NCBI GenBank assembly: GCA_003224195.1
Contig: QHYP01000080.1
Coordinates: forward strand, 1 to 6,856
Length of the DNA stretch: 6,856 nt
From: Acidobacteriota bacterium
GTDB lineage: Bacteria > Acidobacteriota > Terriglobia > Acidiferrales > UBA7541
Direction: 5' to 3'
This document shows positions 6,608-6,856 of this stretch, piece by piece. How positions within the stretch are numbered: the stretch's first letter is position 1; each line of letters begins with the position of its first letter. Under the pieces are notes generated by a model. That model did not search any database. It was not told where the DNA came from and was given only the letters and a program-made list of their open reading frames with translations. The position numbers were made by a program, and so were the translations under genes.

Positions 6608-6856
6608 CTAGAGCGCCCCGGCTTCTTGAAGCTCCGCTTTCATCCCGGCCCAACTCTGCCGGGTGGATTCCTCGGCAGAACCGGCGCCGCGCCAGTGCGT
6701 CTCCAGACTCACGGCGTAGCGATAACCGTCACGTTTAAACGCCCGGAACTGGCCGACCCAATCGATTATGCCCTTCCCCATGGGTTCCCAATGATAGCCG
6801 CTTCCGTCCACTTTCTTGGAAGCGTCCTTGCAATGGCAATGGCCGATGCGATCCTT
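6608..6856 (-). CDS. Sugar phosphate isomerase/epimerase (TIM barrel), C-terminal part
   Basis: Only the last 82 residues are in the window; the gene continues past the right edge, and the GTG at 6811 is internal. The fragment has the hallmark end of the xylose-isomerase-like / AP-endonuclease-2 TIM barrel. The first hallmark is GHCHCKD at fragment residues 5-11, equal to the metal-binding HxHxKD of the family. This is followed by MGKGIIDW (26-33), which matches the usual G-x-G loop, and VSLETHW (49-55), in which Glu52 is the likely last metal ligand. It therefore probably isomerises or epimerises a sugar or sugar acid. The stop (TAG at 6608-6610) is 47 bases before manD, so it is likely the preceding member of the same operon. 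Whether it has a Tat leader like the other TIM-barrel protein at 3609-4529 cannot be seen. Its sequence is different enough that the two are not recent duplicates. Confidence 0.85.
   Translation of the reverse strand, partial: KDRIGHCHCKDASKKVDGSGYHWEPMGKGIIDWVGQFRAFKRDGYRYAVSLETHWRGAGSAEESTRQSWAGMKAELQEAGAL

Larger units (their letters stand above)
2315..6856 (-). other. Probable five-gene sugar-acid catabolic operon
   Basis: Five minus-strand genes run in the same direction with gaps of 47, 43 and 49 bases and one 13-base overlap, without any interruption that looks like a promoter or terminator. The set is isomerase, ManD, SDR, isomerase, Gfo/Idh/MocA oxidoreductase. This indicates one transcript whose promoter lies beyond the right edge. 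ManD fixes the theme as D-mannonate/hexuronate breakdown; the rest is inferred by association. No regulator, transporter, uronate isomerase or KDG kinase gene lies in the window. Confidence 0.75.

Noticed and set aside
5874..6611. 245-codon open frame on the plus strand
   Set aside because: It is antisense to manD, which is assigned with near certainty; the composition looks like a shadow frame.
6561..6653. 31-codon N-terminal extension of manD
   Set aside because: The extension is Arg/Gly-rich, overlaps the end of the preceding gene, and is not found in ManD as I know it. The ATG at 6560 has a GGGGGA site and the conserved MKI start.

Overview
The window is ordinary bacterial chromosome with moderately high G+C. 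It reads best as an Acidobacteriota-type genome (Solibacter/Bryobacter-like relatives are plausible). This is an inference from gene content: a dipeptidyl-peptidase-5-like S9 peptidase, a membrane-anchored TPR protein, and twin-arginine (Tat) tagged Gfo/Idh/MocA and TIM-barrel isomerase proteins, a pairing common in Acidobacteriota and Planctomycetota. No rRNA, tRNA, CRISPR, insertion sequence or phage gene was seen.

Left part, plus strand. The window opens inside an S9 prolyl-oligopeptidase-family peptidase (2-1306, 5' end missing). It keeps the C-terminal end of a beta-propeller and a complete alpha/beta-hydrolase domain with Ser, Asp and His in place. After a 145-base gap comes a 250-residue protein with two N-terminal membrane segments and about four TPR-like repeats (1452-2204). 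This gene converges on the minus-strand cluster across a 110-base gap in which I found no clear terminator.

Right part, minus strand. Five genes lie head to tail and look like one operon, transcribed from beyond the right edge towards position 2315. In transcription order they are: the C-terminal end of a sugar-phosphate-isomerase-like TIM-barrel protein (6608-6856), D-mannonate dehydratase of the enolase superfamily (ManD, 5358-6560), a short-chain dehydrogenase/reductase (4573-5370, overlapping manD by 13 bases), a second TIM-barrel isomerase/epimerase with a Tat-like N-terminus (3609-4529), and a Gfo/Idh/MocA oxidoreductase with a clear Tat signal (2315-3559). The gaps are 43 to 49 bases.

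ManD is the most secure assignment. It dehydrates D-mannonate to 2-keto-3-deoxy-D-gluconate, so the cluster probably handles hexuronic or aldonic acids from plant or microbial polysaccharide. The SDR could supply or consume a keto-aldonate next to ManD. The isomerases and the oxidoreductase could interconvert or oxidise related sugars, two of them possibly outside the cytoplasm. The exact pathway is not determined by this window. The genes belong to known families, and I do not see a clearly undescribed system. The main curiosity is the mixture of predicted exported and cytoplasmic enzymes in one apparent operon.
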